From assembly GCA_052170315.1 (NCBI GenBank), contig JBQNAT010000012.1, forward strand, positions 1 to 64,000: DNA of 64,000 nt. Direction: 5' to 3'. Below the pieces are notes generated by a model. The model saw nothing but the letters and a program-made list of their open reading frames with translations, made no database searches and was not told where the DNA came from. Below, piece after piece: positions 50,611 through 59,552 of this stretch. The stretch is from UBA9732 sp052170315. GTDB taxonomy: Bacteria; Spirochaetota; Spirochaetia; Sphaerochaetales; Sphaerochaetaceae. A program made the position numbers and the translations under genes. Position 1 is the first letter of the stretch. The number at the start of each line of letters is the position of its first letter.

Positions 50611-51219
50611 ATGTCGAATCAAAACAACGAAAAATATCTTCAGGGAAAAGAGCTTATATCAATCGGTATTTTTTCTGCGATATACTTTGTCCTAAACTTT
50701 ATCTGCATGCTGCTTAGCGGCATACATCCTGTAATTTGGATTCTTCTTCCCTGTTTGGTTTCACTCATAACGGGAGTCCCTTTCATGCTGATGTGCGCGA
50801 AGGTTCAAAAGTTCGGCGCTGTTTTACTAATGGGATTAGTTACTGCGTTGATTTATTATGTTACAGGAATGTTCACGCTCTATTTGCTGATTACGTTCGT
50901 TATTGCATGTGTCGCGGCAGAACTGATACGTATGATTGGAAAATACGGAAGTTATAATGTAAATACGCTTTCATTTATGATTTTTTCATTGGGAATGACA
51001 GGTTCTCCGCTGCCGATTTGGATTATGAAGGAGCAGTTTTTCGCGCAAATCGCTAAAACGGGTCTGTCCGTTGTATATATTGATACTCTTAGAAAATTTT
51101 CCTCACCGGGAATGCTTGCCGTTCTTTTTTTGGCACCTCTGATTGGAGGTTATATAGGGTCATTGATTGCGGGCGCAATGTTTAAAAAACATTTTATAAA
51201 AGCCGGTATGGTTAAGTAA
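50611..51219 (+). CDS. ECF S component, Trep_Strep (MptD-like) family
   Basis: 202 aa, about six helices. KELISIGIFSAIYFVLNFIC and LLPCLVSLITGVPFMLMCAK are typical of the Trep_Strep family; the C-terminal LAPLIGGYIGSLIAGAMFKK ends it. Substrate unknown. It is the first gene of a same-strand cluster with EcfT and a two-domain ATPase, so it forms the specificity part. GGGAGAAA precedes the start. Confidence 0.85.
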   Translation: MSNQNNEKYLQGKELISIGIFSAIYFVLNFICMLLSGIHPVIWILLPCLVSLITGVPFMLMCAKVQKFGAVLLMGLVTALIYYVTGMFTLYLLITFVIACVAAELIRMIGKYGSYNVNTLSFMIFSLGMTGSPLPIWIMKEQFFAQIAKTGLSVVYIDTLRKFSSPGMLAVLFLAPLIGGYIGSLIAGAMFKKHFIKAGMVK

Positions 51220-51908
51220 TGGTAAGATTCAAGCTTCCTTTTAAGATGGACCCCCGTCTTGGAGTAGCTTTAATTACATTTTCTAATATTATTGCCTTTT
51301 CTCAAACTTCATTTCACTTTCAAGTTTTGTGGATTGCCGTATTGTTCCTGCTTTATGTGGTGTGCGGAAGGTTTTTGAGCGGGCTGAAATGGTTGGTTTC
51401 TTATGCCGCGATGTATGTTATCCAATATTTCGTGCTTCCTGCGGCGCCTGGAATTCTAAGTACCTTTTTTGCCGTTTTTATAAATTATTCCATAAGAATG
51501 TTTGCGTGTCTGATGATAGGCGCGCTGTTGATTCGAAGCGTTACGATGAGAGAATTCATAGCGGCAATCCGTAAGCTGAGGCTTCCGCAAAGCTTGATTA
51601 TCTCCCTTTCAGTTGCTATCAGATATTTTCCTGCTATTAAGGAAGAAAGTTGCCATATAAGAGACGCGATTTCACTTAGGGAAATTCATGGGATGCAAAA
51701 GTTGGAAGCGTTTATTGTTCCTTTTATGATGTCCGCTGCGAATACGGCGGAGGAACTTTCCGAAGCAGCCGTGACAAGAGGAATAGAAAACCCCTCAAGA
51801 AAAACCGGGACGGTCAATCCTGTGATGAAAAAATTGGACTGGCTATGGATGATAATAGGAACAGGGTTCGCTGTTACGGCAATCTTTATTAAGGGCAATG
51901 CCGCATGA
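51219..51908 (+). CDS. ECF transporter EcfT-like protein
   Basis: 229 aa. FKLPFKMDPRLGVALITFSN opens like EcfT; LRLPQSLIISLSVAIRYFPA and EAAVTRGIENPSRK (ARG-type coupling motif) follow. Overlaps the S-gene stop and the ATPase start. Connects the S component with the downstream double ATPase. Confidence 0.85.
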   Translation: MVRFKLPFKMDPRLGVALITFSNIIAFSQTSFHFQVLWIAVLFLLYVVCGRFLSGLKWLVSYAAMYVIQYFVLPAAPGILSTFFAVFINYSIRMFACLMIGALLIRSVTMREFIAAIRKLRLPQSLIISLSVAIRYFPAIKEESCHIRDAISLREIHGMQKLEAFIVPFMMSAANTAEELSEAAVTRGIENPSRKTGTVNPVMKKLDWLWMIIGTGFAVTAIFIKGNAA

Positions 51909-53284
51909 TTTCAATAAAAAACGTATCTTTCGGTTATGAGAAAAATAAAGAAATTATTCACAATCTCTGCATGGAAATAGAGAAGGGTGAATGCATTCTC
52001 CTTTGCGGAGAAAGCGGCTGCGGAAAGAGCACCATAACTAAAATGATGAACGGACTTATTCCTCATTTTACTAACTGCGGGTATTTAAACGGAACCGTAT
52101 CGGTTGGAGGACTTTCTGTCGCGGATTCTAAACTTTATGAGCTTTCAAAGCAGATTGGTTCTGTTTTCCAGAACCCCAAAAGCCAATTTTTTTATACGGA
52201 ATCGGACGGTGAATTGGAATTCGCTTTGGAAAATCAGGGGGCGGAACCTGATTATATCAGGCAAAGGGTTCGTGAAACGACAATAAATCTGAAAATAAAA
52301 CATTTGCGAAACAGGAACGTTTTCACAATGTCCGGAGGGGAGAAACAGCTGCTGGCGTTTGCAAGCGTATACGCGTCCGACCCCCAATGTTTTATCCTTG
52401 ATGAGCCTACGGCTAATCTTGACAATGATACAATAGAAAAACTTAAAAATCAGATTGCCGTATTAAAAAGACAGGGGAAAACCGTCATAATCGCAGAACA
52501 CCGGCTTTACTTTTTAACAGAGCTGATAGACCGGGCAATTTATATAAAAAACGGCACGGTAGACAGGGTCTTCAGCAGGGACGAATTTACAGCCTTAAGC
52601 GAAAAGGAACGGATTCGGATGGGATTGCGTACGCTGAAGCAAATTGAGCTGACAATACCGCCTGTAAAGACAGGAGAAACCCCAAATGGGCTTACAGTAA
52701 GTGATTTATGTATTAGGTATAAAAACGGGCCGTATGTCATTAAAAAGCTTTCCTTTACCGCAAACGCGGGAGAAATAATTGGAATTACAGGAAATAACGG
52801 AGTTGGAAAAACAACGTTTATCCGCTGTCTTTGCGGATTACTTAAAGAAAAAAGCGGATATATCAAAATAAATGGAAACGCTCTTTCTTTAAAGAAACGA
52901 AAAAAAGCGTGTTATCTGGTTATGCAGGATGTAAACCACCAGCTATTTTATGACAGCGTATATAATGAATGCGAACAGATACGGGGTAATAATTTTGAAG
53001 AAATAGAAAAAGTTCTTGTTTCCTTTGATTTGCTTCAGTACCGGGAGCGTCATCCAATGTCATTATCCGGAGGGCAGAAGCAGAGACTCGCAATTGCGAC
53101 TGCTTTTTTGTCAATGCGTCCTCTGCTGATTTTTGATGAGCCTACCAGCGGGCTTGATTATGTCCAAATGCGAGGAGTTTCGAAAATGCTCCGAGAGGCG
53201 GCTAAGAAAGGACATATTATTTTAGTCGTTTCGCATGACAGGGAATTGCTTCAGGAAGCTTGTGACAAGCTTCTTGTTCTGTGA
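51905..53284 (+). CDS. Double-ATPase ECF energy protein
   Basis: 459 aa with two ABC domains. First: Walker A GESGCGKSTITKMM, signature FTMSGGEKQLLAFASVYA, Walker B CFILDEPTANLD. Second: GNNGVGKTTFIRCLC, MSLSGGQKQRLAIATAFL and LLIFDEPTSGLD. The fused layout supplies both A1 and A2. Overlaps EcfT by four bases. Confidence 0.9.
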   Translation: MISIKNVSFGYEKNKEIIHNLCMEIEKGECILLCGESGCGKSTITKMMNGLIPHFTNCGYLNGTVSVGGLSVADSKLYELSKQIGSVFQNPKSQFFYTESDGELEFALENQGAEPDYIRQRVRETTINLKIKHLRNRNVFTMSGGEKQLLAFASVYASDPQCFILDEPTANLDNDTIEKLKNQIAVLKRQGKTVIIAEHRLYFLTELIDRAIYIKNGTVDRVFSRDEFTALSEKERIRMGLRTLKQIELTIPPVKTGETPNGLTVSDLCIRYKNGPYVIKKLSFTANAGEIIGITGNNGVGKTTFIRCLCGLLKEKSGYIKINGNALSLKKRKKACYLVMQDVNHQLFYDSVYNECEQIRGNNFEEIEKVLVSFDLLQYRERHPMSLSGGQKQRLAIATAFLSMRPLLIFDEPTSGLDYVQMRGVSKMLREAAKKGHIILVVSHDRELLQEACDKLLVL

Positions 53285-53291
53285 GGTTTTT

Positions 53292-54257
53292 ATGGATGAA
53301 AAGTTGTTAAAAGGCCATAATATTTTGCTTTTAGCGCAAAGCGACGGTTGCAGCGTCCTTCAGTTTAGAAATAAAACAGGTGAAGGTACGATGACCTGCT
53401 ATGACATTTTTCCCGGGGCTATGCTTTCTTTCAATGATTTCCATATGGCTTACTTTGATTCGGAATATTCGCCTTCAAAAGAAATTCTTGCGATTGACCA
53501 TTGCAGAGAAGGCAGGATGGAATATATAGCGTCGGAAAATGCCTATGCGTATATGGAAAGCGGTGATATGAAAATTGACCACAGGCGTTCTCATATCGGA
53601 CGCTTCGTTTTTCCCGCGAATCATTTTCACGGACTGACTATTGTCTTCGATATGAAAACTGCCTGCGAATCGTTGAAATCGGAAATAAAAGATTTTCCCG
53701 TAGACCTTAGAATTCTGCAGGAAAAGTATTGCGGCGGAACTTATCCAAAACTGATTCCCGGAATAGATATAACAGAGAATATTTTTAAAGAGTTTTATCA
53801 AGTCCCTAAAAAAATACGAATTCCTTATTTTAAAGTGAAAATAATGGAATTATTACTGTGCCTTGACGCTATTGAATTACCGGCAGGCAGGGAGGAACAG
53901 CCATATTATTACAAAACTCAGATAGAAAAAGTCAAAGCGATACAAGCGTTTATTTTAGAACACTTTGCGGAGAATTTTACGCAGCGGGAACTTTCATGTA
54001 TGTTTGATATTCCATTATCAGGTATGAAAAATTGTTTTAAATCCATATACGGCGACTCCATAGGAGTTTGGCTTTCGAAATATCGTATGAATCAGGCCGC
54101 GGAGCTTTTGCTGAAAAACCGCGATATGAATGTGTCGGAAGTTGCCGGTTCAGTCGGTTATGACAGCCCCGGTAAATTCGCGATAACTTTCCGAAAAATT
54201 ATGGGGATGTCTCCAAGAGAATACCGAAATGCTATTCGCCGCGGAGGCAGCGCATGA
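53292..54257 (+). CDS. AraC-family regulator of the island
   Basis: 321 aa from the ATG at 53292; a longer opening overlaps the ATPase end. The C-terminal 100 residues hold two HTH motifs (FTQRELSCMFDIPLSGMKNC and MNVSEVAGSVGYDSPGKFAI) ending MGMSPREYR. The N-terminal domain resembles PchR/YbtA-type sensors (siderophore or chelate binding), which suits a metal-uptake island. The direct repeats at 50504-50530 may be its site. Confidence 0.85.
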   Translation: MDEKLLKGHNILLLAQSDGCSVLQFRNKTGEGTMTCYDIFPGAMLSFNDFHMAYFDSEYSPSKEILAIDHCREGRMEYIASENAYAYMESGDMKIDHRRSHIGRFVFPANHFHGLTIVFDMKTACESLKSEIKDFPVDLRILQEKYCGGTYPKLIPGIDITENIFKEFYQVPKKIRIPYFKVKIMELLLCLDAIELPAGREEQPYYYKTQIEKVKAIQAFILEHFAENFTQRELSCMFDIPLSGMKNCFKSIYGDSIGVWLSKYRMNQAAELLLKNRDMNVSEVAGSVGYDSPGKFAITFRKIMGMSPREYRNAIRRGGSA

Positions 54258-56029
54258 AACAAACGAAAAACGGATGGCTAAAGGCGCTTTTGAGCTATAC
54301 CGGCGCGCGAAAAGGAAAATTTTATGTATCCGTTATATTGTCCGTAATAAGTATCGCGGCAGGTCTGATTCCTTTCTTCTGCATGTACCGTGTTATTTTA
54401 CTCTTTGTTGATAACGCGGAAAGCGTCAGAGGAATTTTTTTCTGGTGTATTGTTTCTGTAGCCGCGTATTTTATCAAAGTTCTGTGTTTCAGTTTTTCAA
54501 CTGCCTTAAGTCATCAGGTCGCATATTATGTGCTGGAAGGACTGAGGCTTAGGGTGGCGGATTGTTTTTTGCATGCTCCTTTAGGTGAAGTTCAGCGGCA
54601 TACGATTGGAGAACTTAAAAACCTGATAGTGGATAAGATTGAAGCGATAGAGCCGCCTCTTGCTCACATGGTTCCTGAAGGCGCCGGACATATTGTTCTG
54701 CCTGTTATAAGTATCTTTGCGCTCGCAGTAATTGACTGGAGAATAGCTCTGGCCTCTCTCATTACATTTCCGGCCTCAATGATATGTATGATGCTTACAT
54801 TCAAAATCAGCGGAAAAAATTTTGAGACATACAATATTTCCAATGCGCGCATGAACAGCGCAATCGTGGAATATATTGAAGGAATAGAAGTTATCAAGAC
54901 ATTCGGCAAATTGGGAGTTTCATATGAAAAATATTCAGGGGCAATCACAGATTATCGGAAATTTGTCCTCAAATGGCTATCCTCAACATGGGTTACTGTG
55001 AAATTGTCCTTCGCGTTATTTCCTTCGACTTTGATTGGAACTCTTCCGGTAAGTCTCATACTCGCGTCAAGGCATATTATTACAGCCCCGGAAGCGGCGC
55101 TTGCCGTAATGCTCTCTCTTTCAATGGTGGGTTCGTTATCTAAACTTGAGGTTTTTGCTAACGGAATTCGCCAGATTAAGGAAACGGTACAGGAACTTGA
55201 TTATTTCTTAAACATGGAGAAACTGCCCGAACCTGAATCCTATGTTGAAATCCCCAATATGGATATTGAAATGCGGGATGTTTGCTTCTCTTATACAAAA
55301 GAAGCAAAAGACAATGTTCTGCGCAATATAAGCCTGTCTCTTCCGAAAGGAAGCTACACGGCACTTGTTGGACCGTCCGGCGGCGGAAAGTCTACGGTAG
55401 CAAAATTGATTGCAAGATTTTGGGATGTGAGCAGCGGGGAAATCTGTATCGGGGGGATTAATATCAAAGAAATTCCATTATCACAGCTGTCCGGACTGGT
55501 AAGCTTTGTTTCTCAGGATAATTTTCTGTTTCAAAGTTCATTGATGGAAAATATAAGATTAGGCAATCCGAATGCGACGGATGAAGAAGTTATGGAAGCA
55601 GCAAAATCTGCTCAGTGTGACGATTTCATCAGCAAACTGCCCTGCGGCTATATGACCTCTGCGGGTGAAGCGGGGAAAAGCCTTTCAGGCGGTGAAAAGC
55701 AGAGAATAGCCATTGCCCGCCTGATTTTGAAAGATGCCCCCATTGTTATTTTGGATGAAGCAACAGCTTTTACCGACCCTGAGAATGAAAATAAAATCCA
55801 GAAAGCGATTACTTCTCTCGCAAAGGGAAAAACATTGCTTATTATTGCGCATAGGCTATCCACCATACGTAACGCCGACAATATTGTTGTTCTTAAAAAT
55901 GGAGTCATAGAAGCGCAGGGAACACATAAAAACCTTTTGGAAAGATGTTCTTTGTACCGTGAGATGTGGAGGATGCATATCGGAGCAAAAAACTGGGCTG
56001 TTTCTATGAATAAAAAGGGGGTTGTTTAG
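54254..56029 (+). CDS. ABC exporter half-transporter 1 (IrtA/YbtP-like)
   Basis: 591 aa. Six-helix transmembrane domain (1-320), then ATPase: Walker A GPSGGGKSTVAKLI, signature KSLSGGEKQRIAIARLIL, Walker B VILDEATAFTDPE, H-loop IIAHRLS. Paired with the next gene as a heterodimer. In siderophore systems such exporter-fold pairs can import Fe-siderophores (IrtAB, YbtPQ), fitting the AraC and ECF neighbours. The four-base overlap with the AraC gene suggests coupling. Confidence 0.85.
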   Translation: MKQTKNGWLKALLSYTGARKGKFYVSVILSVISIAAGLIPFFCMYRVILLFVDNAESVRGIFFWCIVSVAAYFIKVLCFSFSTALSHQVAYYVLEGLRLRVADCFLHAPLGEVQRHTIGELKNLIVDKIEAIEPPLAHMVPEGAGHIVLPVISIFALAVIDWRIALASLITFPASMICMMLTFKISGKNFETYNISNARMNSAIVEYIEGIEVIKTFGKLGVSYEKYSGAITDYRKFVLKWLSSTWVTVKLSFALFPSTLIGTLPVSLILASRHIITAPEAALAVMLSLSMVGSLSKLEVFANGIRQIKETVQELDYFLNMEKLPEPESYVEIPNMDIEMRDVCFSYTKEAKDNVLRNISLSLPKGSYTALVGPSGGGKSTVAKLIARFWDVSSGEICIGGINIKEIPLSQLSGLVSFVSQDNFLFQSSLMENIRLGNPNATDEEVMEAAKSAQCDDFISKLPCGYMTSAGEAGKSLSGGEKQRIAIARLILKDAPIVILDEATAFTDPENENKIQKAITSLAKGKTLLIIAHRLSTIRNADNIVVLKNGVIEAQGTHKNLLERCSLYREMWRMHIGAKNWAVSMNKKGVV

Positions 56030-57778
56030 GTGTTTAAAACTGTAAAACGTATCATTCGCTGGTGCGGGGAATTTAAACGGAAATTATATATCGGTTTTCT
56101 GTTTACGTTTTTTTCACATTTTTTTACGGCACTGCCTGTTGGGATTGCCGCGTATACTGTGGGAATGCTGATTGAAAAAAGCAGGGGAAATGCGGATTTT
56201 GATAATAAATGGATTGCGTATAGCTTTCTGATTCAGCTTGCGCTGGTATTCTTTCGTTTCCTTTTTGATTACCTGAGAGCTCGATTTCAGGAAGCAATAA
56301 GCTATGAATTGGTATCTCGCGACCGTCTCGCAATTGGTGAAGCTCTGAAACATGTTTCGCTCGGTTATTTCAAAACTATGAATACGGGTACCATTTTAAG
56401 CTCGTTGACTACGGGGCTTTCCACTTTGGAAACTATGGGAATACGCATGGTGGATAATTTCGTGGGCGGTTATCTGAACTTTTTTGTGATACTTCTTTTT
56501 CTTATAGGTATAAGTTTGAAAACCGGTTTAATTGCTATTCTCGCTGCGGCCGTTTCGCTGCTGTTTTTGATATTGGTGTCCGGTTTCAGCCTGAGGAATG
56601 CTCCTGTGGAGGCAAAATCGAACAAGGACATGACAGGCGTGTTTTTAGAGTATATAAGAGGGCTTTCAGTTATAAAGTCCTTCGGCCAAAGCGGAGCTGC
56701 CGCGAAGGTAATAAAAAAGGCGGTTGAGGATAGCCGTAAAATTCATCTTAAGATTGAATGGGGATTTATTCCTGCTAACGGACTTCATCTTCTGGCTCTG
56801 AAATGCGGCAGTGTCGGAATTGCATTTGCCTCCGCTCTTATGTGTCTCAACGGAGAAATGACACTTTCAATGATGCTGATGTTTATTTTTTTCTCCTTTG
56901 GAATTTTTGCGAGCCTTGAACCGATTAGCGACAGCGCGCATGTCCTCAGCGTTATCAGAGATGCTATGAATCAGATAGATTTATTAAAAGAGAAAAATTT
57001 TATTGATGCGGGGGGAAGGGACATCAGTCTTACAAATTTTGATATTTTATTTCAAAATGTTGAATTCGGATATGATGAAAGAAATGTTCTGAACGATGTC
57101 AGCTTTTATATTCCTGAAAAGACAAGCGCCGCGATTATAGGAGCGTCCGGCTCAGGAAAAACAACTATATGTAACCTTATGGCGAGGTTTTATGATGTAA
57201 AATCAGGCAGTATTTCTATAGGAGGACATGATGTCAGAGAGTTTACCTGTGACAGCCTTTTGAAAAATATCTCTATGGTTTTCCAGAATGTATACCTGTT
57301 TCATGATACAATCCGCGCGAATATTCTGTTTGCGAAACCCGACGCCGGTGAAGAGGAAATGATTGAGGCCGCGAAGAAGGCTTGTTGCCACGATTTTATT
57401 ACTGCGCTACCTGAAGGATATGACACTGTAATAGGCGAAGGCGGAAACACTTTGTCGGGCGGTGAAAAGCAGCGTATATCAATAGCCCGCGCAATACTGA
57501 AAAATGCGCCGATTATAATATTGGACGAGTCAACCGCAAGTGTTGATCCTGAAAACGAGCACCTGATTCAGGCAGGTATTACTGAATTAACAAAAGGGAA
57601 AACAATTATTTCCATTGCGCATAGGCTTGCAACTATAGAAAATTCAGAGCAGATATTGGTTATAGATAATGGGAAGGTCGCGCAAAAGGGAACACACGAA
57701 GAGCTTATTTCTCAGAGGGGAATATATAAAAACTATTTTGATATCCGGGCACAGGCGGAAGGCTGGTCAATTATATAA
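56030..57778 (+). CDS. ABC exporter half-transporter 2 (IrtB/YbtQ-like)
   Basis: 582 aa from a GTG right after the previous stop. Transmembrane domain 1-315; ATPase: GASGSGKTTICNLM, NTLSGGEKQRISIARAIL, IIILDESTASVDPE and SIAHRLAT. Both half-transporters have intact consensus sites, so neither is a silent partner. The last codons overlap the stop of the convergent nitroreductase gene by eight bases. Confidence 0.85.
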   Translation: MFKTVKRIIRWCGEFKRKLYIGFLFTFFSHFFTALPVGIAAYTVGMLIEKSRGNADFDNKWIAYSFLIQLALVFFRFLFDYLRARFQEAISYELVSRDRLAIGEALKHVSLGYFKTMNTGTILSSLTTGLSTLETMGIRMVDNFVGGYLNFFVILLFLIGISLKTGLIAILAAAVSLLFLILVSGFSLRNAPVEAKSNKDMTGVFLEYIRGLSVIKSFGQSGAAAKVIKKAVEDSRKIHLKIEWGFIPANGLHLLALKCGSVGIAFASALMCLNGEMTLSMMLMFIFFSFGIFASLEPISDSAHVLSVIRDAMNQIDLLKEKNFIDAGGRDISLTNFDILFQNVEFGYDERNVLNDVSFYIPEKTSAAIIGASGSGKTTICNLMARFYDVKSGSISIGGHDVREFTCDSLLKNISMVFQNVYLFHDTIRANILFAKPDAGEEEMIEAAKKACCHDFITALPEGYDTVIGEGGNTLSGGEKQRISIARAILKNAPIIILDESTASVDPENEHLIQAGITELTKGKTIISIAHRLATIENSEQILVIDNGKVAQKGTHEELISQRGIYKNYFDIRAQAEGWSII

Positions 57779-58442
57779 AGTTTTCCACCTTAACCTTATG
57801 CCCGCTTCCAAGCTCGAAATGGTACTGAACAATACCCATATCCACCTTGCTGAAAGGCCCCTTTTTATCCGTAAGGGTAACGGAATCGTCATCATTTAAG
57901 CGGAATTCAAACCTTTGCTGATTAATGGCCGTTGGTGCCAGAAGAGCAAGCTTTACACCGTCAAGAAACCATTTCGGACGTTCGGTTTTGCCCGAAACAA
58001 CCTGATTTGGGCTTTTGGATTTGTGCGCTTTGCCCTGATTTGCCCCGTAACCTACTGCAATCACAATCGAAAGCCTTTCACCGGGTGCAATTTCCGCCTT
58101 CACTCTGCCTGCATTGAAAGTCCCGGCCCAGCATGTATTCAGCCCAAGACTCTGCGCAAACAGTACGATACGCTCACCGTAAAATCCTATTCGCCTGTCC
58201 AGAGTTACGTCATCAGGCCCAACGCAAGCAATAACGCTCGGAGCGCTGACAAGACCCGAAAACCTGTTCAGCAGCCGGCTGAAAGTATCTCCCGCATCCT
58301 CCAGAACCTACAGGTGAAGATTTCCCTCCGCATTGCATTTTTCCGCCAAAGCCCGAAGGCGTGAAACTTTATCCGCCTCAATGGGCTTGTCCAGATAGCT
58401 TCTCACCGAATGCCTGTTTTTCGCCGCCTCAATTTCAGTCAT
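57771..58442 (-). pseudogene. Nitroreductase (TM1586-type) with in-frame amber codon
   Basis: Starts at the ATG 58442 (GGAGGA upstream) and runs in one frame of 223 codons, but codon 45 is TAG (58308-58310), one base from CAG (Gln). Upstream: KNRHSVRSYLDKPIEADKVS; downstream: DAGDTFSRLLNRFSGLVSAP, FYGERIVLFAQSLGLNTCWA and PTAINQQRFEF, all nitroreductase-like. No frameshift is present, so a single nonsense mutation, a sequencing error or amber suppression are the alternatives. Confidence 0.8.
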
Positions 58443-58557
58443 ATTGTCCTCCGCTTAAAAGATATCCTATCTTCTTCCCTGAGGAAAGTATTTTTGTTCG
58501 TCCCGTGAGCTGTCCGCAGCAAGACTTCCCGGCTTTGCAAAGTTCCTGAATGTTTTC
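58435..58557 (-). CDS. Cysteine-rich short ORF without canonical start
   Basis: A 40-codon open stretch between the Crp/Fnr stop and the nitroreductase start: ELCKAGKSCCGQLTGRTKIL, then SSGKKIGYLLSGGQYD. Its TGA lies inside the nitroreductase start region (ATGACTGA). There is no ATG, GTG or TTG in frame. Either a fragment or a small protein with an ATT start. Low confidence. Confidence 0.25.
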   Translation of the reverse strand, partial: ENIQELCKAGKSCCGQLTGRTKILSSGKKIGYLLSGGQYD

Positions 58558-58564
58558 TTAAAGT

Positions 58565-59224
58565 TTAAAACTCCTTAAGTCTGAAATCATTCTTATGATA
58601 GCTGATAAGGCCGTCTTTCTGCATTTTGCTCAGTTCGTTTGAAAGGGCGCTCCTGTCCACTCCAAGGTATTCCGCAAGCTGCTGACGGCTGAAAGGAATG
58701 GTGAAATTCGGGCTCATATTCTCTGTTGCCTGTTCGGAAAGATAGGAAAGGACTCTGTCCCTTATGGATTTTGGGGCTATGTGCATCATTCTTGCTGAAA
58801 GGCTCAGGTTTTTTAACGCGGAAAGTTTTACAAGATTGCAAATAATCCTGTGGTGGAAACTGCAGGCTGACTGACATGAAGTAAGGAGCTTTTGCATGTT
58901 GATAAAGAGAATATCCGTTTTCTCGGAAGCTATTATGTCGCAGTTAAGCTCTTTTCCCGGTATTGCGGCATAGTTCTGGGCAAAGATATCGCCCTTTCCA
59001 ATATGCCCGAAGATATTGCTGCCGCCCCAGTAGAAGTTGGCCTGTATGTTTACGCCTCCGTTTTCCACAAGACCCAGAACATTTACCGTGTCCCCTGCGC
59101 GGAAAATAATATCGTCCTTCGCGTAGCTTTTTTCATATGCTCCCAGACACGGCAGAAGCTGTTTTATTTCCTGCTGGTTCAGTCCGCGGAAAAGCCCTGT
59201 ATTTGAAAGAAAAAAATAATTCAT
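58565..59224 (-). CDS. Crp/Fnr-family regulator
   Basis: 219 aa. N-terminal cyclic-nucleotide-type beta roll (1-120, DIIFRAGDTVNVLGLVENGG), dimer helix, then HTH (FSRQQLAEYLGVDRSALSNEL). The Cys cluster of Fnr (Fe-S) is not obvious: CQSACSF is near the middle helix. Divergent from the DUF1858 gene with a shared palindrome between, suggesting control of both. Confidence 0.9.
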   Translation of the reverse strand: MNYFFLSNTGLFRGLNQQEIKQLLPCLGAYEKSYAKDDIIFRAGDTVNVLGLVENGGVNIQANFYWGGSNIFGHIGKGDIFAQNYAAIPGKELNCDIIASEKTDILFINMQKLLTSCQSACSFHHRIICNLVKLSALKNLSLSARMMHIAPKSIRDRVLSYLSEQATENMSPNFTIPFSRQQLAEYLGVDRSALSNELSKMQKDGLISYHKNDFRLKEF

Positions 59225-59235
59225 ATTTATGTTTT

Positions 59236-59251
59236 TGTTGTTATAACAACA
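59236..59251. promoter_or_regulatory. 16-bp palindrome between crp/fnr and DUF1858 genes
   Basis: TGTTGTTATAACAACA is a perfect 16-bp palindrome, 12 bp from the regulator's start codon and 78 bp before the DUF1858 ATG. Size and half-site (TGTT-N8-AACA) fit a Crp/Fnr superfamily operator. Confidence 0.75.
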
Positions 59252-59328
59252 TACCAGTTGCTTTGATTATGATAAAAAACAGGTGTAATAGCAAGAGGAA
59301 TCTTAAGGATTCCGATTCGGAGGACAAA

Positions 59329-59538
59329 ATGAAAAATGATTATATTAACGGAAAAACTCTTATCGGAGAAATTGTAAATGAACATCCTGAGGCAATTGAA
59401 GTCCTTATGGACTGCGGAATGCATTGTCTTGGCTGCCCGGCATCTCAGGCGGAATCTCTGGAAGACGCCTGCAGTGTTCACGGTCTTGAAGCCGAATATG
59501 TAATTAAAGCCGTTAATCAGAAGATAAGCGAAAGCTGA
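59329..59538 (+). CDS. DUF1858 domain small protein
   Basis: 69 aa from the ATG at 59329 (GGAGGAC upstream). IGEIVNEHPEAIEVLMDCGM with HCLGCPASQAESLEDACSVH is the DUF1858 (ScdA N-terminal-like) motif with a C-x-x-C pair. The family binds metals or clusters and is linked to NO and redox stress proteins. It is cotranscribed with the following DUF438 gene. Confidence 0.9.
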   Translation: MKNDYINGKTLIGEIVNEHPEAIEVLMDCGMHCLGCPASQAESLEDACSVHGLEAEYVIKAVNQKISES

Positions 59539-59552
59539 AAAGGAGTAAAATT

